Positions 1-9,304 of a stretch of DNA of 64,000 nucleotides are shown one piece after another. This DNA comes from Porphyrobacter sp. HT-58-2 (GTDB taxonomy: Bacteria > Pseudomonadota > Alphaproteobacteria > Sphingomonadales > Sphingomonadaceae). Each line of letters opens with the position of its first letter. Within the stretch, counting starts at the first letter, position 1. Both the position numbers and the translations under genes were made by a program. The notes beneath the pieces were generated by a model. It saw only the letters and a program-made list of their open reading frames with translations, did not search any database and was not told where the DNA came from. The stretch covers positions 186,001 to 250,000 of the forward strand of contig NZ_CP022600.1 in the NCBI RefSeq assembly GCF_002952215.1, read 5' to 3'.

Positions 1-18
1 CTCAACGTGACCGAATAG
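1..18 (+). CDS. 3' end of an upstream gene (partial)
   Basis: The first 18 bases read as the frame L-N-V-T-E followed by TAG at 16-18. This could be the last codons of a gene whose body lies before the window. It is only five codons long, so neither the frame nor a product can be confirmed. A gene in the same direction ending 31 bases before the kinase start would fit an operon. CHASE2 kinases often follow a FecR-domain gene, but nothing here shows that. Confidence 0.3.
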   Translation, partial: LNVTE

Positions 19-49
19 CAGGCTGGCGGCGCCGGGTCGGAGCGGATTG

Positions 50-2290
50 ATGTGGAACCAGCGGCGTCTGGCACTGGAATGGCTGCTGCTCCTCGCCGCA
101 GGTCTGGCGCTGGCCTGGCTCGCTGCGCAGGGCGATCTGACACGCCGCTTCAACTTTGCGATCCTTGATTTCTCCGCGTCACTCGCCAGCAATCAACCTG
201 CGCAAGACATCGCCATTGTCGCGATCGACCAGCGCAGTCTCGCCAAGGTCGGGGAATGGCCATGGCGGCGTTCGACCCATGCCAGACTGATCGACAATCT
301 CCGCATGGCCGGCGCCAAGGTCGTGCTGTTCGATGTCCTGTTCTTGGAGGCGGGTGATCCCCAGGATGATGCACAGCTGGCGGAGGCCATTGCGCGTCAC
401 GGCAAGGTGGTGCTGCCCTTCGGCTTCGCGCAGAAGCTAAACCAGTCCGACGGCGTCGAACCAGCCTATCCCCTTCCGGAAATGCGCAAAGCCGCTGCCG
501 CTATGGGTCATGTCGAAGCGGCGCCTGATGAAGATGGAGTGTTGCGGCGGTTCGCGCTGGAATTGCAGGTCGAAGGGCATTCCTTTCCGCACTTCGTGCA
601 GGCGGCGCTTCCCCTGCTTGGTGCAGAGCCAAAAGCGATGGCGTTGGCACCGCAGGAGTCATGGCCGGTGGTCCCGTTCAACGCAGCCAGTTCGTATCCG
701 ACCATTCCTGCCTACGCCGTCCTCGACGGGACAGTCCCGAAAGAACTTCTGGAAGGCCGCACCATCCTGGTCGGCGCGACCGCTCAGGGAATGAGCGACA
801 CACATTCCGTGCCGGCACGGAGTATTGCGGTGATGGCCGGCGTGGAGACACAGGCAAATCTGATCGATGCTCTGCGCTCGGACAAGCTGATCAGGGATTT
901 GCCGCTGCCGTGGTCCATTGCGCTCGCATGGATCGTCCTTTACATCCAGTTTCTTGGCTTCTGGAAACTCTCGGCAAGGGCAGGCTTCGTGCTTTCGGTC
1001 GGGCTCGTTGCAGGCACGGCTTTGATCAGCATCGGGCTCGTACCCTTGGCGCGGATATGGGTGGCGCCGGGGGCCGCTCTGCTGCTGGTGGCGGTGGCCT
1101 ATCCGATGTGGAGCTGGCGCCGTCTAACCGTGGTATCGGACTATCTCTCTTTGGAGGCCAGGCGTCTCATGAGCGCCACCGGCGGAACCGCAAACGCCAG
1201 CGGGTTCGACATCGTCGCACAGCAAGTGAACCAGCTGCGCCACTTGATCGGAGAGGTCAGTGGCGCACTGCTGTTCGTTCGCAGCGCCATCGAGGCCTCC
1301 CCTGATGCAATCCTGGTTACCGACAAGGACAACCGTGTTGTGCTGTCCAACAAGGCCGCGCGCCGCCTGTTCAGCAACACGACCGACCTCGACGGACAAA
1401 GCCTGGCCGATCTGTATCTCAACCAGACCCTTGCGGTAGATGGCGACAATGCCGAAATCGCCCTGCGCGATGGCCGTGCATTCCTGTTTGCCACCGCACC
1501 GCTGGCGGGCATGAACCAGGCGGGCGAAGCCAATCAGATCATCGCCTTTCGCGACATTACCCAGATGCGCCGCAGACAGCGCGAAAACGACGAACTGATC
1601 GAATTCCTGTCGCACGACATGCGATCGCCGCAAGTAGCGATCATGGCGCTCACGCTGGGAATTGAGGCCGACAATGCGGACATCGCGAAGCGTATCCGCG
1701 ATCAGGCCGAACTGACGCTGGGATTGGCTGACGGCTTTGTGCAACTTGCGCGTCTGCGCGAAACTCGCGCTGATTTCGAAAGCCATGATCTGGCATTCCT
1801 GCTTCACGAGGCCGTCGATCAGGCCTACGCATTGGCCGCAAGCAAGGGCATCAGTCTACAGCGTGACATTCCCGACGAGCCAGTCTTCGTCGAGATTGAC
1901 CGCAGCCAGATCGCGCGCATGGCGTCGAACTTGATCGGCAATGCGGTGAAATTCACCCAGAACGGTGGCACGGTTGGTGTGCAACTGGCTCTGCGGGATG
2001 GCTCGGAAGCACTCATCACTGTGATCGACAATGGGCCGGGGCTTTCCAGAGAACGGATGCGCGATCCATTTACCCGCTTCGGGCCACGTTCGGATACAGA
2101 AGAACTGAGTGCCGGTCTTGGCCTCGCATTTGTGAAGCGCGTCATCGATGGCCACAAAGGGCAGGTCGAAGCAAAGTCCAACCCTGGCGGTGGGACAATT
2201 TTCGAAGTCCATCTGCCATGCGTTCAACAGAAGTCGAAGGGGCGCAAACCTCGCCAACAGGGCATGATGATCAGCGCGCCGCAGCCATGA
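50..2290 (+). CDS. CHASE2-domain sensor histidine kinase
   Basis: Membrane histidine kinase of 746 residues that senses an extracytoplasmic signal and phosphorylates a response regulator. An N-terminal membrane segment (about residues 10-27) is followed by a periplasmic CHASE2 domain (about 30-285), where 'VLFDVLFLE' and 'LVGATAQGMSD' are typical. Further hydrophobic segments lie at about 290-365, then a PAS domain (about 415-520). The HisKA helix 'LIEFLSHDMRSP' has the phospho-accepting His522. The HATPase domain shows an N box 'NLIGNAVKF', a G1 box 'DNGPG' and a G2 box 'GLGLAF'. ATG at 50 is chosen; an in-frame TTG directly precedes it. The gene converges on a lipoprotein gene with a 20-base overlap. 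The OmpR-type regulator just beyond is its likely partner, although it is on the other strand. Ligand unknown. Confidence 0.9.
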   Translation: MWNQRRLALEWLLLLAAGLALAWLAAQGDLTRRFNFAILDFSASLASNQPAQDIAIVAIDQRSLAKVGEWPWRRSTHARLIDNLRMAGAKVVLFDVLFLEAGDPQDDAQLAEAIARHGKVVLPFGFAQKLNQSDGVEPAYPLPEMRKAAAAMGHVEAAPDEDGVLRRFALELQVEGHSFPHFVQAALPLLGAEPKAMALAPQESWPVVPFNAASSYPTIPAYAVLDGTVPKELLEGRTILVGATAQGMSDTHSVPARSIAVMAGVETQANLIDALRSDKLIRDLPLPWSIALAWIVLYIQFLGFWKLSARAGFVLSVGLVAGTALISIGLVPLARIWVAPGAALLLVAVAYPMWSWRRLTVVSDYLSLEARRLMSATGGTANASGFDIVAQQVNQLRHLIGEVSGALLFVRSAIEASPDAILVTDKDNRVVLSNKAARRLFSNTTDLDGQSLADLYLNQTLAVDGDNAEIALRDGRAFLFATAPLAGMNQAGEANQIIAFRDITQMRRRQRENDELIEFLSHDMRSPQVAIMALTLGIEADNADIAKRIRDQAELTLGLADGFVQLARLRETRADFESHDLAFLLHEAVDQAYALAASKGISLQRDIPDEPVFVEIDRSQIARMASNLIGNAVKFTQNGGTVGVQLALRDGSEALITVIDNGPGLSRERMRDPFTRFGPRSDTEELSAGLGLAFVKRVIDGHKGQVEAKSNPGGGTIFEVHLPCVQQKSKGRKPRQQGMMISAPQP

Positions 2291-2810
2291 CAAGAGCGCG
2301 GGCCAGACCATCAATATCCGCGTTCGTGAAATTGCACCCGTCGACTTCAGCAACCCCGCGATAGATCATCGTCTTTTCATCACGCGAATAAAGCGCCAGC
2401 GTGGCCCTGAGCCGTTCCCCCTTGCAGGACTGAAAGCTGCGCTTGCGTGCCGGTGCCGATATCCAATCGGTTTCAGATTTTCCCGCGTCCCCGACCGGAC
2501 TGCCATCGGCAGTGCCGATCGATCTCTCTCGCCGGGCGAAGCCGAACAGCGCAGTGACCCGGGCTTGGTCGCTGACGACATGCCCACGCTCTGCAAAAGC
2601 GTCTGCCAGCGAGGCGGCAAAGCGCACAGCCTGTTCGTTGTCAGCTGGAACAGTCCCGATCGAAACCGACGCCATGGCAGGAAGGCCTGGCCCCTGCCTG
2701 TCCAGCCGGAGATCCTTGCTGATCGCACAGCCCGCCAGCAGAGGAACCGCAAGGAGGGTGAACTTTGCCAGCGCTGATCCCGGCACACGACCCTCACTAA
2801 TCGTTGACAT
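2271..2810 (-). CDS. Small lipoprotein of unknown function
   Basis: Predicted exported lipoprotein of about 179 residues. The N-terminus has a short basic stretch, a hydrophobic segment and the lipobox 'LLAGC', so it should be lipidated at that Cys after signal peptidase II cleavage. The mature part contains two more Cys ('SFQSCKGE' and 'EVDGCNF') that could form a disulfide. No family was recognised. ATG at 2810 overlaps the end of the upstream response-regulator gene by 14 bases, so the two are probably co-transcribed; GTG at 2786 is an alternative start. Its 3' end overlaps the kinase gene by 20 bases. It may be an output or accessory of the two-component system, which is inference from position only. 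Confidence 0.7.
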   Translation of the reverse strand: MSTISEGRVPGSALAKFTLLAVPLLAGCAISKDLRLDRQGPGLPAMASVSIGTVPADNEQAVRFAASLADAFAERGHVVSDQARVTALFGFARRERSIGTADGSPVGDAGKSETDWISAPARKRSFQSCKGERLRATLALYSRDEKTMIYRGVAEVDGCNFTNADIDGLARALVMAAAR

Positions 2811-3486
2811 GGCGCGACAAGCGATAACCGAAGCCGAAAACCGTTTGAATGACATAGCGATTTTCCGGACAGAGTTTGAGCTTAGATCTGATACGCGAGA
2901 CGTGCACATCGAGAGTTCGGGTCTCGACCCCGGCCGCTGCGCTCCAGACCTGTGACAAGAGGTAGCTGCGCGACAACGGGCGATCGAGGTTGTCGAACAG
3001 CAGGGCAGCGAGCTGGAATTCCTTCTGCGTCAAAGTGATGGCCTGCCCGTGCAGCGCAATCATCTGGGTCGCAGGCTCGATCCGGTAGCCATCGAACTGC
3101 ACGATTTCGGCCTTGCCCAGCCGGGAACGCTCACGGATGGCAGCCATGATCCGGGCATGCAGAACCGCCATGTTGGCGGGCTTCACGATGTAATCGCGCG
3201 CGCCCGCTTCCAGCCCGGTGACGATATCGGCCTCGCCTGATCGGCTGGTCATCATCAGGAAGGGCGGCGGGTTCAGCAATGTTCCGGTTGCCCATTGGAT
3301 CGTTTCAATCCCGGTTTCGCCGGGCATGTTCCAATCAATCAAGACCGCATCGAAGGTATCACGTGCAAGCGCCGATCGTAATGCCGCGCCGCTGCTGAAG
3401 GCGTCGACTGACAGGCCTCTCGCTGAGAGTTCGGTCGCGAGATGCCGCGCAATTTCCTGATCATCATCGACAATGGCTATTCTCAT
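2797..3486 (-). CDS. OmpR/PhoB-family response regulator
   Basis: Two-component regulator of 229 residues. The receiver domain (about 1-120) has the acidic pair in 'IVDDDQE' and phospho-acceptor Asp51 in 'LIDWNMPGETG', plus the conserved Lys of 'IVKPANM'. The C-terminal winged helix (about 130-225) has the usual 'LTQKEFQLAALL' and 'RTLDVHVSRIRSKL' signatures of DNA-binding OmpR-type proteins. The start at 3486 is chosen because the receiver fold begins there; the upstream codons are non-homologous. It lies upstream of and overlapping the lipoprotein gene, and end-to-end with the CHASE2 kinase, its likely partner. A 10-base tandem direct repeat 165 bases upstream could be an autoregulatory site. 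Confidence 0.92.
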   Translation of the reverse strand: MRIAIVDDDQEIARHLATELSARGLSVDAFSSGAALRSALARDTFDAVLIDWNMPGETGIETIQWATGTLLNPPPFLMMTSRSGEADIVTGLEAGARDYIVKPANMAVLHARIMAAIRERSRLGKAEIVQFDGYRIEPATQMIALHGQAITLTQKEFQLAALLFDNLDRPLSRSYLLSQVWSAAAGVETRTLDVHVSRIRSKLKLCPENRYVIQTVFGFGYRLSRHVND

Positions 3487-3650
3487 GAGGGGGCGAACAG
3501 CAGTTTGCCGCAAAGGCGTCAAGCGCCCTACCCTGAGGTCTCATGCGGCTGGCGAGCCAAGTTCGATGCCCGCAAGCGGTCTCGTCGCGCAATACCACTG
3601 ATAGAGAAAAGACTTTTGGCAATCGCCGCGTAGTGAGCGATGATTTCTCA

Positions 3651-3670
3651 AATTTACAATAATTTACAAT
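3651..3670. promoter_or_regulatory. Tandem 10-base direct repeat, possible regulator site
   Basis: AATTTACAAT occurs twice head-to-tail in an AT-rich patch within otherwise GC-rich DNA, 165-184 bases upstream of the response-regulator start. OmpR-family dimers bind direct half-sites about one helical turn apart, so this could be an operator for the adjacent regulator. The role is inferred. Confidence 0.4.
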
Positions 3671-3979
3671 CTCGACCCCGTGCTCGGCGTATCAGCTCTT
3701 GCAGAGATTGATCCGTTTGGCCGCGCTAACTCGACGGAGGTGTATCAGCAAACAAAATGACGCTGCCTTTCCGCTCTCCTTGCGCTGAGCGCAGAGGCGG
3801 TAATGCCAGAGGGATATACTGAACGAAAGTTTCGGTCACACCGCGCGTAGCGCGGGTGGCTGTCCGCAAGAGAGCTGACCACCTGACCGCAAGAGCCGTG
3901 CACACACTCAAAGCGGTCACAGCGCATCGATGGCATATTCGAACGCTGGCCCTTCAGGGTCGCAAGGTGGGTCGCTTTC

Positions 3980-4025
3980 CCCGCATGGCACGCTGCATCG
4001 AACATCACACAGCGTGCCATGCGGG
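3980..4025. repeat. 16-base perfect inverted repeat (hairpin)
   Basis: The arm at 3980-3995 (cccgcatggcacgctg) is the exact reverse complement of 4010-4025, with a 14-base loop. It lies 54 bases past the stop of the M14 peptidase gene, so it could end that operon's transcript, although no T-run follows. It could also be a member of a dispersed palindromic element. Confidence 0.5.
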
Positions 4026-4078
4026 CCTTGCGCCTTAAGCCAAGGCGAGAAGGCGGATCAGAATGTCTGGATCAAACT

Positions 4079-5278
4079 CTATTCAGACAGATTGGGCAAC
4101 GCCGGGAGAAGCCGCTCCGCAAGGGCTCTGGCTGCGGCGCGTGTGGCAGTGCGGTCCGCTGCATCGGCAACCTCATACGTATAGGCCGGGATGGCATAGG
4201 CGGCGTGAAACCAGTTCTTCGCCGTGCCGCTGCCCGGATTGGCGTCGCGCGGTTCAAGCGTAAAGGAATAGCCGGGAACGGCATTTTCCTGCCCGCCCAG
4301 CCAGGCCGCCAGAAACCGCGTCTGTGCCGGGCTTGCCTCAGTCTCACCCTGAACATAGAACAGGTTGCGACCGGTCGAGTGGAAATCCACCATCAACACC
4401 GGACGCACACCCTTGGGCAAGGCATCGAGCCAGGCCTTGACCGCCTGCGTTTCCGGCTGGGTGAAGCCGCCCCAGTCGCGGTTGAGATCCACCGCCCCGC
4501 GGTTGGCGCGCCAATGGCCGCGCACCACCCCATCGGGATTGAGCATCGGTGCCACCATGACCTGTACATCGCCCAGATCGTCAACCCGCTTGGCGAGAGT
4601 ATCGACAAAGGTCTCCATCGCGATTGCACCGGTGACCTCGGGCGGATGCTGACGGCCCAGCAGGATTACGAGCCTTGGCGCATCCTCGCGGCCAAAGCGG
4701 ATCGCCCTGATCGCGCGGCCATCATGTGAGCGGCCGAGCGTGAACACTGCCCCCCCTGTCATCGCGCTCCACCGCGCCAAGCTGGCTTCAGCATCGGCAG
4801 GCGTAACGATTTCCTGCGCCGCTACGAGCCCCCTGCCACCAGGCAGTCGCAACAATGCGCCTGAACCATTGTCGGCAGGTTCCGTCGGCACTTCGCGCCA
4901 TTCACCTTCCTCGCTGCGCAACTTTGGCGCATAACGGTGCCGCCCCCCCTGATAGCGCAGCGTCACATTGACAGGCGCGCTGCCATCGGCCTCGTAACGG
5001 AACGCATACCAAGGGCTGGGATTGATCGGCGGGCCGTGTTCCGGCGTCACCAGCAGAGTAAAGGCGCGTTCGCCGGTAATGGCACAAGCCGAAGCCGGAG
5101 CGCTGTCAAAATCAAAGGCAAGGACAACCGAAGTGGTGCGGCACGTCGCACCTTTCACCAAGTCGCCGGAAGCCTGCGGGGGAAGGGCTGACGGAGGCGG
5201 CGGGGTCGCAGCGCACGCCCCCGTCAGCACCAGCAAGGCGGCCCACAGGTTTCGCGAGGCAATTCCCATGGGCCGCAT
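4079..5278 (-). CDS. M14-family zinc carboxypeptidase, exported
   Basis: Secreted metallocarboxypeptidase-like protein of 399 residues. A hydrophobic signal (about 10-22) ends near 'LTGAC', which may be a weak lipobox. The M14 zinc site is visible: His211 and Glu214 in 'RQHPPEVTG', and His300 in 'MVDFHSTGRN'. The substrate-binding Asn-Arg is in 'VDLNRDWGG' (about 264-269) and the catalytic Glu369 is in 'TYEVAD'. The N-terminal 150 residues look like the beta-sandwich that precedes this subfamily's catalytic domain. The gene starts 4 bases after the TonB receptor stop and is the last gene of the dctA operon. It may trim peptides at the cell surface that the neighbouring receptor and transporter take up. 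ATG at 5269 is an alternative start. Confidence 0.88.
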   Translation of the reverse strand: MRPMGIASRNLWAALLVLTGACAATPPPPSALPPQASGDLVKGATCRTTSVVLAFDFDSAPASACAITGERAFTLLVTPEHGPPINPSPWYAFRYEADGSAPVNVTLRYQGGRHRYAPKLRSEEGEWREVPTEPADNGSGALLRLPGGRGLVAAQEIVTPADAEASLARWSAMTGGAVFTLGRSHDGRAIRAIRFGREDAPRLVILLGRQHPPEVTGAIAMETFVDTLAKRVDDLGDVQVMVAPMLNPDGVVRGHWRANRGAVDLNRDWGGFTQPETQAVKAWLDALPKGVRPVLMVDFHSTGRNLFYVQGETEASPAQTRFLAAWLGGQENAVPGYSFTLEPRDANPGSGTAKNWFHAAYAIPAYTYEVADAADRTATRAAARALAERLLPALPNLSE

Positions 5279-5282
5279 CTTG

Positions 5283-8200
5283 TCAGAAGGTCTTGCGCAC
5301 TTCGACCCGGAACACCCGCCCACGCGGCGAATGCAGAGCACTGAAGAAACCATAGGTCTCATCCGCCAAGGGCGGCTGCCGGTCGAGCAGGTTGTTCACC
5401 CCAAGCCGAATACGGGTACCATCCAGAGGGCTGTCCTTGCCGAAGGTGTAGGTAACCGCCGTGTTCAAGGTCAGGAAATCGCCCACGCGATAGAAGTTCG
5501 CATTGGGATCATCCGACACGATCGGCACGTCGCGGCTCACGCTCGTGTTCCACACCTCGCCGACATACTGGGCAAACAGGCCAAGGTCGAGCGGGCCGCT
5601 GCCCCAGTTGACCGCGCCGCTGAAACGCCATTTCGGCCGTCCGTCGAGTTCGAGCAGTTGGCCAAGGCCTTCAACCCGCACTTCAGGTGGCAGCGCCCCG
5701 CTGGCCACAGCGTCGAGCAGCAACTGTCCGTCGGTCCCGGCTGACTGGACAAAACCCGAAAGCCGGGCAGCGTTGAAGCGCAGGCGGAACTTGCCGATGC
5801 CGAAATCAGGGACATTGTAGGCGAGGCCGAAGTCCCAGCCCTTCGAAACGCGGCTGTCGAGGTTGAGATAGGGGTCAAGCACCTGAATGATCTCGCCCGC
5901 CGCTGCCAGACTGGTGCCGTTGAACAGCTCGATCAGCTCCGGCGTAGGCGCCGCACGGATCACAGCAGGGTTGAAGCTGCCGTTCTGACGCAGCAGCAGG
6001 TCAACCGCGATTGCGTTGTCATCACCGAAGGTTCCGACCAGACCGGTCTGCTTCACGCGCCAGTAGTCCGCCGTCAAGGTCAGGCCGGGAACGAACTTCG
6101 GCTCGAGCACGATGCCAAGGTTGATGCTTTCGCTTTCCTCAGGCTCGAGCTGGTCGGTGCCCGAACGGAAGCTTATAACGCCCTCACCCGCACACACGCC
6201 GAGGTTGGTGATCAGGCCCTTTTCCAGCTCTGCCTGACAGCGGACGAAATCGTCTCGGGTGTTCGACCGGGTGGTGCCTGCATCATTGACCTGCACAAGG
6301 TTCGGCGCACGGAAGCCGCGCGACCATGCACCGCGCACCATCAGGCCCGGCACCACGCTCCACGACGCAGCCGCGCGCGGAACGATGGCGGTTTCGTTGA
6401 TGTCCTTGAAGTGTTCCATCCGGCCCGCCAGCTGGAGGTTCAGCGAGTTGATCAGCGGGATCTGCATGTCCTCGCTCACCAGCGGGACAAAGGTTTCGAC
6501 AAAGGCCGAATAGACCTGACGAGCGCCGTTGGTGTCGGGTGAGGGGCTGGTGCCCATCACGTCGCTGCCGTCGAACACGCCCCGGACGCTGTCGGTCCAG
6601 GTGATCGTGCCGTCAAGCCGGGGGTCGCGATCATCGAAGAAGGTCTCCCGCCGCCACTCGATCCCGGCCGCAACCCCGACATCGCCGCCGGGCAGCTTGA
6701 AGAGGTCGCTGCGGCTGACCTTGAAGTCTGCCAGGGCCAGACTGGTGCCGCCCTTGCGGAACACACTGATGATGAACGGATCAATTGCGCTTTGCGGATT
6801 GGGGGTGCAATCGCCGTTGCCCGGATCATCGAGGCAGCCGCCATTGAAGGGGTTGTAGGCATTGGGGGTCGACTGGTTGACTGCTTCCTGGAACAGGGTG
6901 AGCGAGACGCGGTTGCCTTCAAGATCGGTGGTCCGGGCCTCGGAATAGACAAAGCCGGTGTCAAAATCCCACGACCCGAAATTGCCGCGAAGGCCCGCGA
7001 CAAAGCGGTAGGAATCCTTGTCGACATCGACCGTGCGGTTGCCCGCATCGACAAAGCGATAACGCTCCATGACCAGATCCGCGCCGCCGGCAGCGATGGT
7101 CGTGCCGGGCAGGCGGTTGGGGTTGGGGGTACCATCCGGGAAGGTCACCGGACCAAACGGGTTCCAGTAGGCATTGCGTGAAATCCCGACCGGCACCGCG
7201 CTCAGGACAGCAGCAGGGGTGATGTTGCGGCTGCTCTCGGAACGGTAATAGGTGGCCTCAAAATAACCTTCGAGGCTGTTGCTGAATTCGTAGTTGAGCA
7301 AAGCCGCCGCATTGATGCGGGTCTTTTCGCTGATCAGCGTGGTGCCGAAGGCGCGGTTGTAACGCACATCGACCGCCGGGGTCGCGCCGTTGCGGGCGCA
7401 TACGCCATCACCGAAATCCAGACGACAGCCGGTGAAGGTGTTGGGCTGGAGATAGAACTGCGTGGCCCGGATCGGCGTTGCATTGGCCGGCGCGAGAATA
7501 CGGAATTGGCCGAAGGGGCCGAAAGTATTGCGATTGTTGAACTGCGTGTCGCCTTCAAAATCGGTACCCACGAGCAGCGCACGCTTGTCATCATCGGCGG
7601 AATAGGGGCGCTCGGATGATTGCATCCCGTTTTCGTAGAAATAGCCGCCATAAACGGTCAGGTTGGCCCGGCCGCCCGCGAAATCGAAGCCATAACCGCC
7701 ATTGATCTGCGTGCTGTAAAGGCCGGTGCCGTCCGAATTGCGGTATTCGCCTTCCACAAAGCCGCCCCTGCGGTTGCCCCGCAGCACCGTGTTGACCACG
7801 CCTGCGACCGCATCCGCGCCATAGATGGCCGAGGCACCGTCACGCAGCACCTCAAGTCGCCGGACGCTGCCCGGTGCGATTTCATTGGTGTCGGGGCTGA
7901 CCACCGGCACCAGCAGTTCGGTCTGGAAACCCGGATTCAGAACCATGCGACGCCCGTTGATAAGCAGCAGGGTGTTGCCCGTGCCAAGATCGCGCAGGTT
8001 GATCGAGGCCGCATCGCCGCGGGCGTTGTTCGAGGTGACGTCGTTCTGTTCGTTGAAGGCAACGCCGCCCGCCTGCGGAATGGCACGGAACAGTTCATCG
8101 CCCGAGGTTGCCGCGATATTCTGGATATCGACCTCGTCGACCACCGTAACCGGCAGCACATCGTTGATCTTGGCGCCCTGAATCTGGGTGCCGGTCACGA

Positions 8201-8336
8201 CAATCTCGCGCTCGGGCTCGGCGACCGGTGCGGGCGTGGTCACATCCGCATCCTGTGCAAAGGCGTTGGTTGCGGAAGCGGCAATGATGCTGCCGCCGCA
8301 CATCAGGACGAGCCTGCTGAGCCTGTTGATGGACAT
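5283..8336 (-). CDS. TonB-dependent outer-membrane receptor
   Basis: Large TonB-dependent receptor of 1017 residues that imports a substrate across the outer membrane using TonB-ExbBD energy. It starts with a signal peptide ending at 'NAFAQDAD'. A TonB-box-like stretch ('REIVVTGTQI') and a plug domain follow, with 'LLLINGRRMV' and 'VRRLEVLRDGASAIYGADA'. The remaining residues form the barrel, ending in an aromatic-terminated strand ('RVFRVEVRKTF'). The length and 'GDELFRAIPQ' plug style match the oligosaccharide/peptide-type receptors common in sphingomonads. Start at 8336 is chosen for the signal peptide. It lies 2 bases after the esterase stop, third gene of the dctA operon. The substrate is unknown; the neighbours suggest an ester- or peptide-linked organic acid. 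Confidence 0.93.
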   Translation of the reverse strand: MSINRLSRLVLMCGGSIIAASATNAFAQDADVTTPAPVAEPEREIVVTGTQIQGAKINDVLPVTVVDEVDIQNIAATSGDELFRAIPQAGGVAFNEQNDVTSNNARGDAASINLRDLGTGNTLLLINGRRMVLNPGFQTELLVPVVSPDTNEIAPGSVRRLEVLRDGASAIYGADAVAGVVNTVLRGNRRGGFVEGEYRNSDGTGLYSTQINGGYGFDFAGGRANLTVYGGYFYENGMQSSERPYSADDDKRALLVGTDFEGDTQFNNRNTFGPFGQFRILAPANATPIRATQFYLQPNTFTGCRLDFGDGVCARNGATPAVDVRYNRAFGTTLISEKTRINAAALLNYEFSNSLEGYFEATYYRSESSRNITPAAVLSAVPVGISRNAYWNPFGPVTFPDGTPNPNRLPGTTIAAGGADLVMERYRFVDAGNRTVDVDKDSYRFVAGLRGNFGSWDFDTGFVYSEARTTDLEGNRVSLTLFQEAVNQSTPNAYNPFNGGCLDDPGNGDCTPNPQSAIDPFIISVFRKGGTSLALADFKVSRSDLFKLPGGDVGVAAGIEWRRETFFDDRDPRLDGTITWTDSVRGVFDGSDVMGTSPSPDTNGARQVYSAFVETFVPLVSEDMQIPLINSLNLQLAGRMEHFKDINETAIVPRAAASWSVVPGLMVRGAWSRGFRAPNLVQVNDAGTTRSNTRDDFVRCQAELEKGLITNLGVCAGEGVISFRSGTDQLEPEESESINLGIVLEPKFVPGLTLTADYWRVKQTGLVGTFGDDNAIAVDLLLRQNGSFNPAVIRAAPTPELIELFNGTSLAAAGEIIQVLDPYLNLDSRVSKGWDFGLAYNVPDFGIGKFRLRFNAARLSGFVQSAGTDGQLLLDAVASGALPPEVRVEGLGQLLELDGRPKWRFSGAVNWGSGPLDLGLFAQYVGEVWNTSVSRDVPIVSDDPNANFYRVGDFLTLNTAVTYTFGKDSPLDGTRIRLGVNNLLDRQPPLADETYGFFSALHSPRGRVFRVEVRKTF

Positions 8337-8338
8337 TC

Positions 8339-9304
8339 TTATTCTCCCCGTTTTTCGATGATTTTGATTGACTGCGCCCAGTGCTCGAACAGCGTCGGCC
8401 ATTGGCTGATGACCTGATCGGGCTTGCCCAGACCCCAGCCGTGTCCGCCGTCGCGGAACAGATGCAGTTCCGCGTTCGCCCCGGCGGCGATCAGAGTCTG
8501 AAACAGAAGGATGCCGTGTCCCGGCGGCGTGATGGTGTCGTCGGCGGCGGCAAAAATGATGGTCGGCGGTGCCGCACGGCTCACGTGGGTATCGAGCGAC
8601 CATGCCGTCTCGGCCTTTACGGTCGCCTTGTCACCCACGATTTCGCGCCGCGTCCGGGTGGTGTCATAGGGCTTGCGCAGGGTCACCACCGGGAACAGCA
8701 AAACCGCGAAATCGGGTCGTGCAGAAACGCTCTCGTAACGATCAGCCCCGGCGTAAAGAGCGCGCTCCGGCTGATAGGCCGTGAACCCGGCAAGATGGCC
8801 TCCGGCCGAAAAGCCCATGATCCCGATCTTGCCGGGATCGACCCTGAATTCTGCCGCACGGGTGCGGATAATCTTCATCGCCCGCTGTGCATCCATGAAG
8901 GGCACAGTAGAATCCCAGCCATCATTCGGCAGGCGGTAGATCAGCTCGAACACCGTGAAGCCCTGCGCAGCGAGCCATTCGGCGGCAGGCGTGCTTTCCT
9001 TCCAGAGCTGGATACGGAAATAGCCACCGCCACCCGCCACCAGCACAGCCGCTCCATTGGGCGTGGTCGGACGGAAAACACGCATCCTCGGGGTTGAGAC
9101 ATTCCAGACAGCGCCGAAAGCGCCGCCCTTGTCGCCCACCACCTCTGGCCCGGTGATCTTGCCATTGCCCGGCGGGTTGCCCGGCCACAGCAGGATTTCC
9201 TCTCGTGTGGGAGGCTCGGCCGCCGCAAGCGGCGAGACCGGGGCAGCACCAATGAGAACTGCCAGCAGCGCGACCAGCGACAGCAGATGGCGGTGGGCGA
9301 TCAT
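8339..9304 (-). CDS. Exported alpha/beta-hydrolase (esterase)
   Basis: Secreted serine hydrolase of 321 residues with an N-terminal signal peptide (cleavage near 'LAAAEPP'). The catalytic triad can be read: nucleophile Ser166 in 'GFSAGGH', acid Asp255/256 in '[10 protein letters not shown]', and His288 in 'DGGHGWG'. The 'LVAGGGGY' stretch is the oxyanion-hole region of the acetyl-esterase/xylan-esterase-like group. Its start overlaps the dctA stop by 4 bases (ATGA), and its stop is 2 bases from the TonB receptor start, so translation is probably coupled. It likely releases an organic acid, perhaps acetyl or a C4 acid, from an outside substrate for DctA. The substrate is inference. Confidence 0.88.
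   Translation of the reverse strand: MIAHRHLLSLVALLAVLIGAAPVSPLAAAEPPTREEILLWPGNPPGNGKITGPEVVGDKGGAFGAVWNVSTPRMRVFRPTTPNGAAVLVAGGGGYFRIQLWKESTPAAEWLAAQGFTVFELIYRLPNDGWDSTVPFMDAQRAMKIIRTRAAEFRVDPGKIGIMGFSAGGHLAGFTAYQPERALYAGADRYESVSARPDFAVLLFPVVTLRKPYDTTRTRREIVGDKATVKAETAWSLDTHVSRAAPPTIIFAAADDTITPPGHGILLFQTLIAAGANAELHLFRDGGHGWGLGKPDQVISQWPTLFEHWAQSIKIIEKRGE

Larger units (their letters stand above)
3487..4078. other. Gene-free region, 592 bases
   Basis: No convincing gene lies here. The only open frames (for example 3745-4020 on the minus strand) lack family resemblance and good start signals. It holds an AT-rich patch with a tandem repeat at 3651-3670, a small hairpin at 3841-3855 (ccgcgc-gta-gcgcgg) and a strong 16-base inverted repeat at 3980-4025. 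The response-regulator promoter must be in the left part. The right part lies downstream of the M14 peptidase gene. Confidence 0.6.

Noticed and set aside
3745-4020. 91-codon minus-strand frame in the gap before the M14 peptidase
   Set aside because: No family resemblance, no clear ribosome site, and it runs through the strong inverted repeat.
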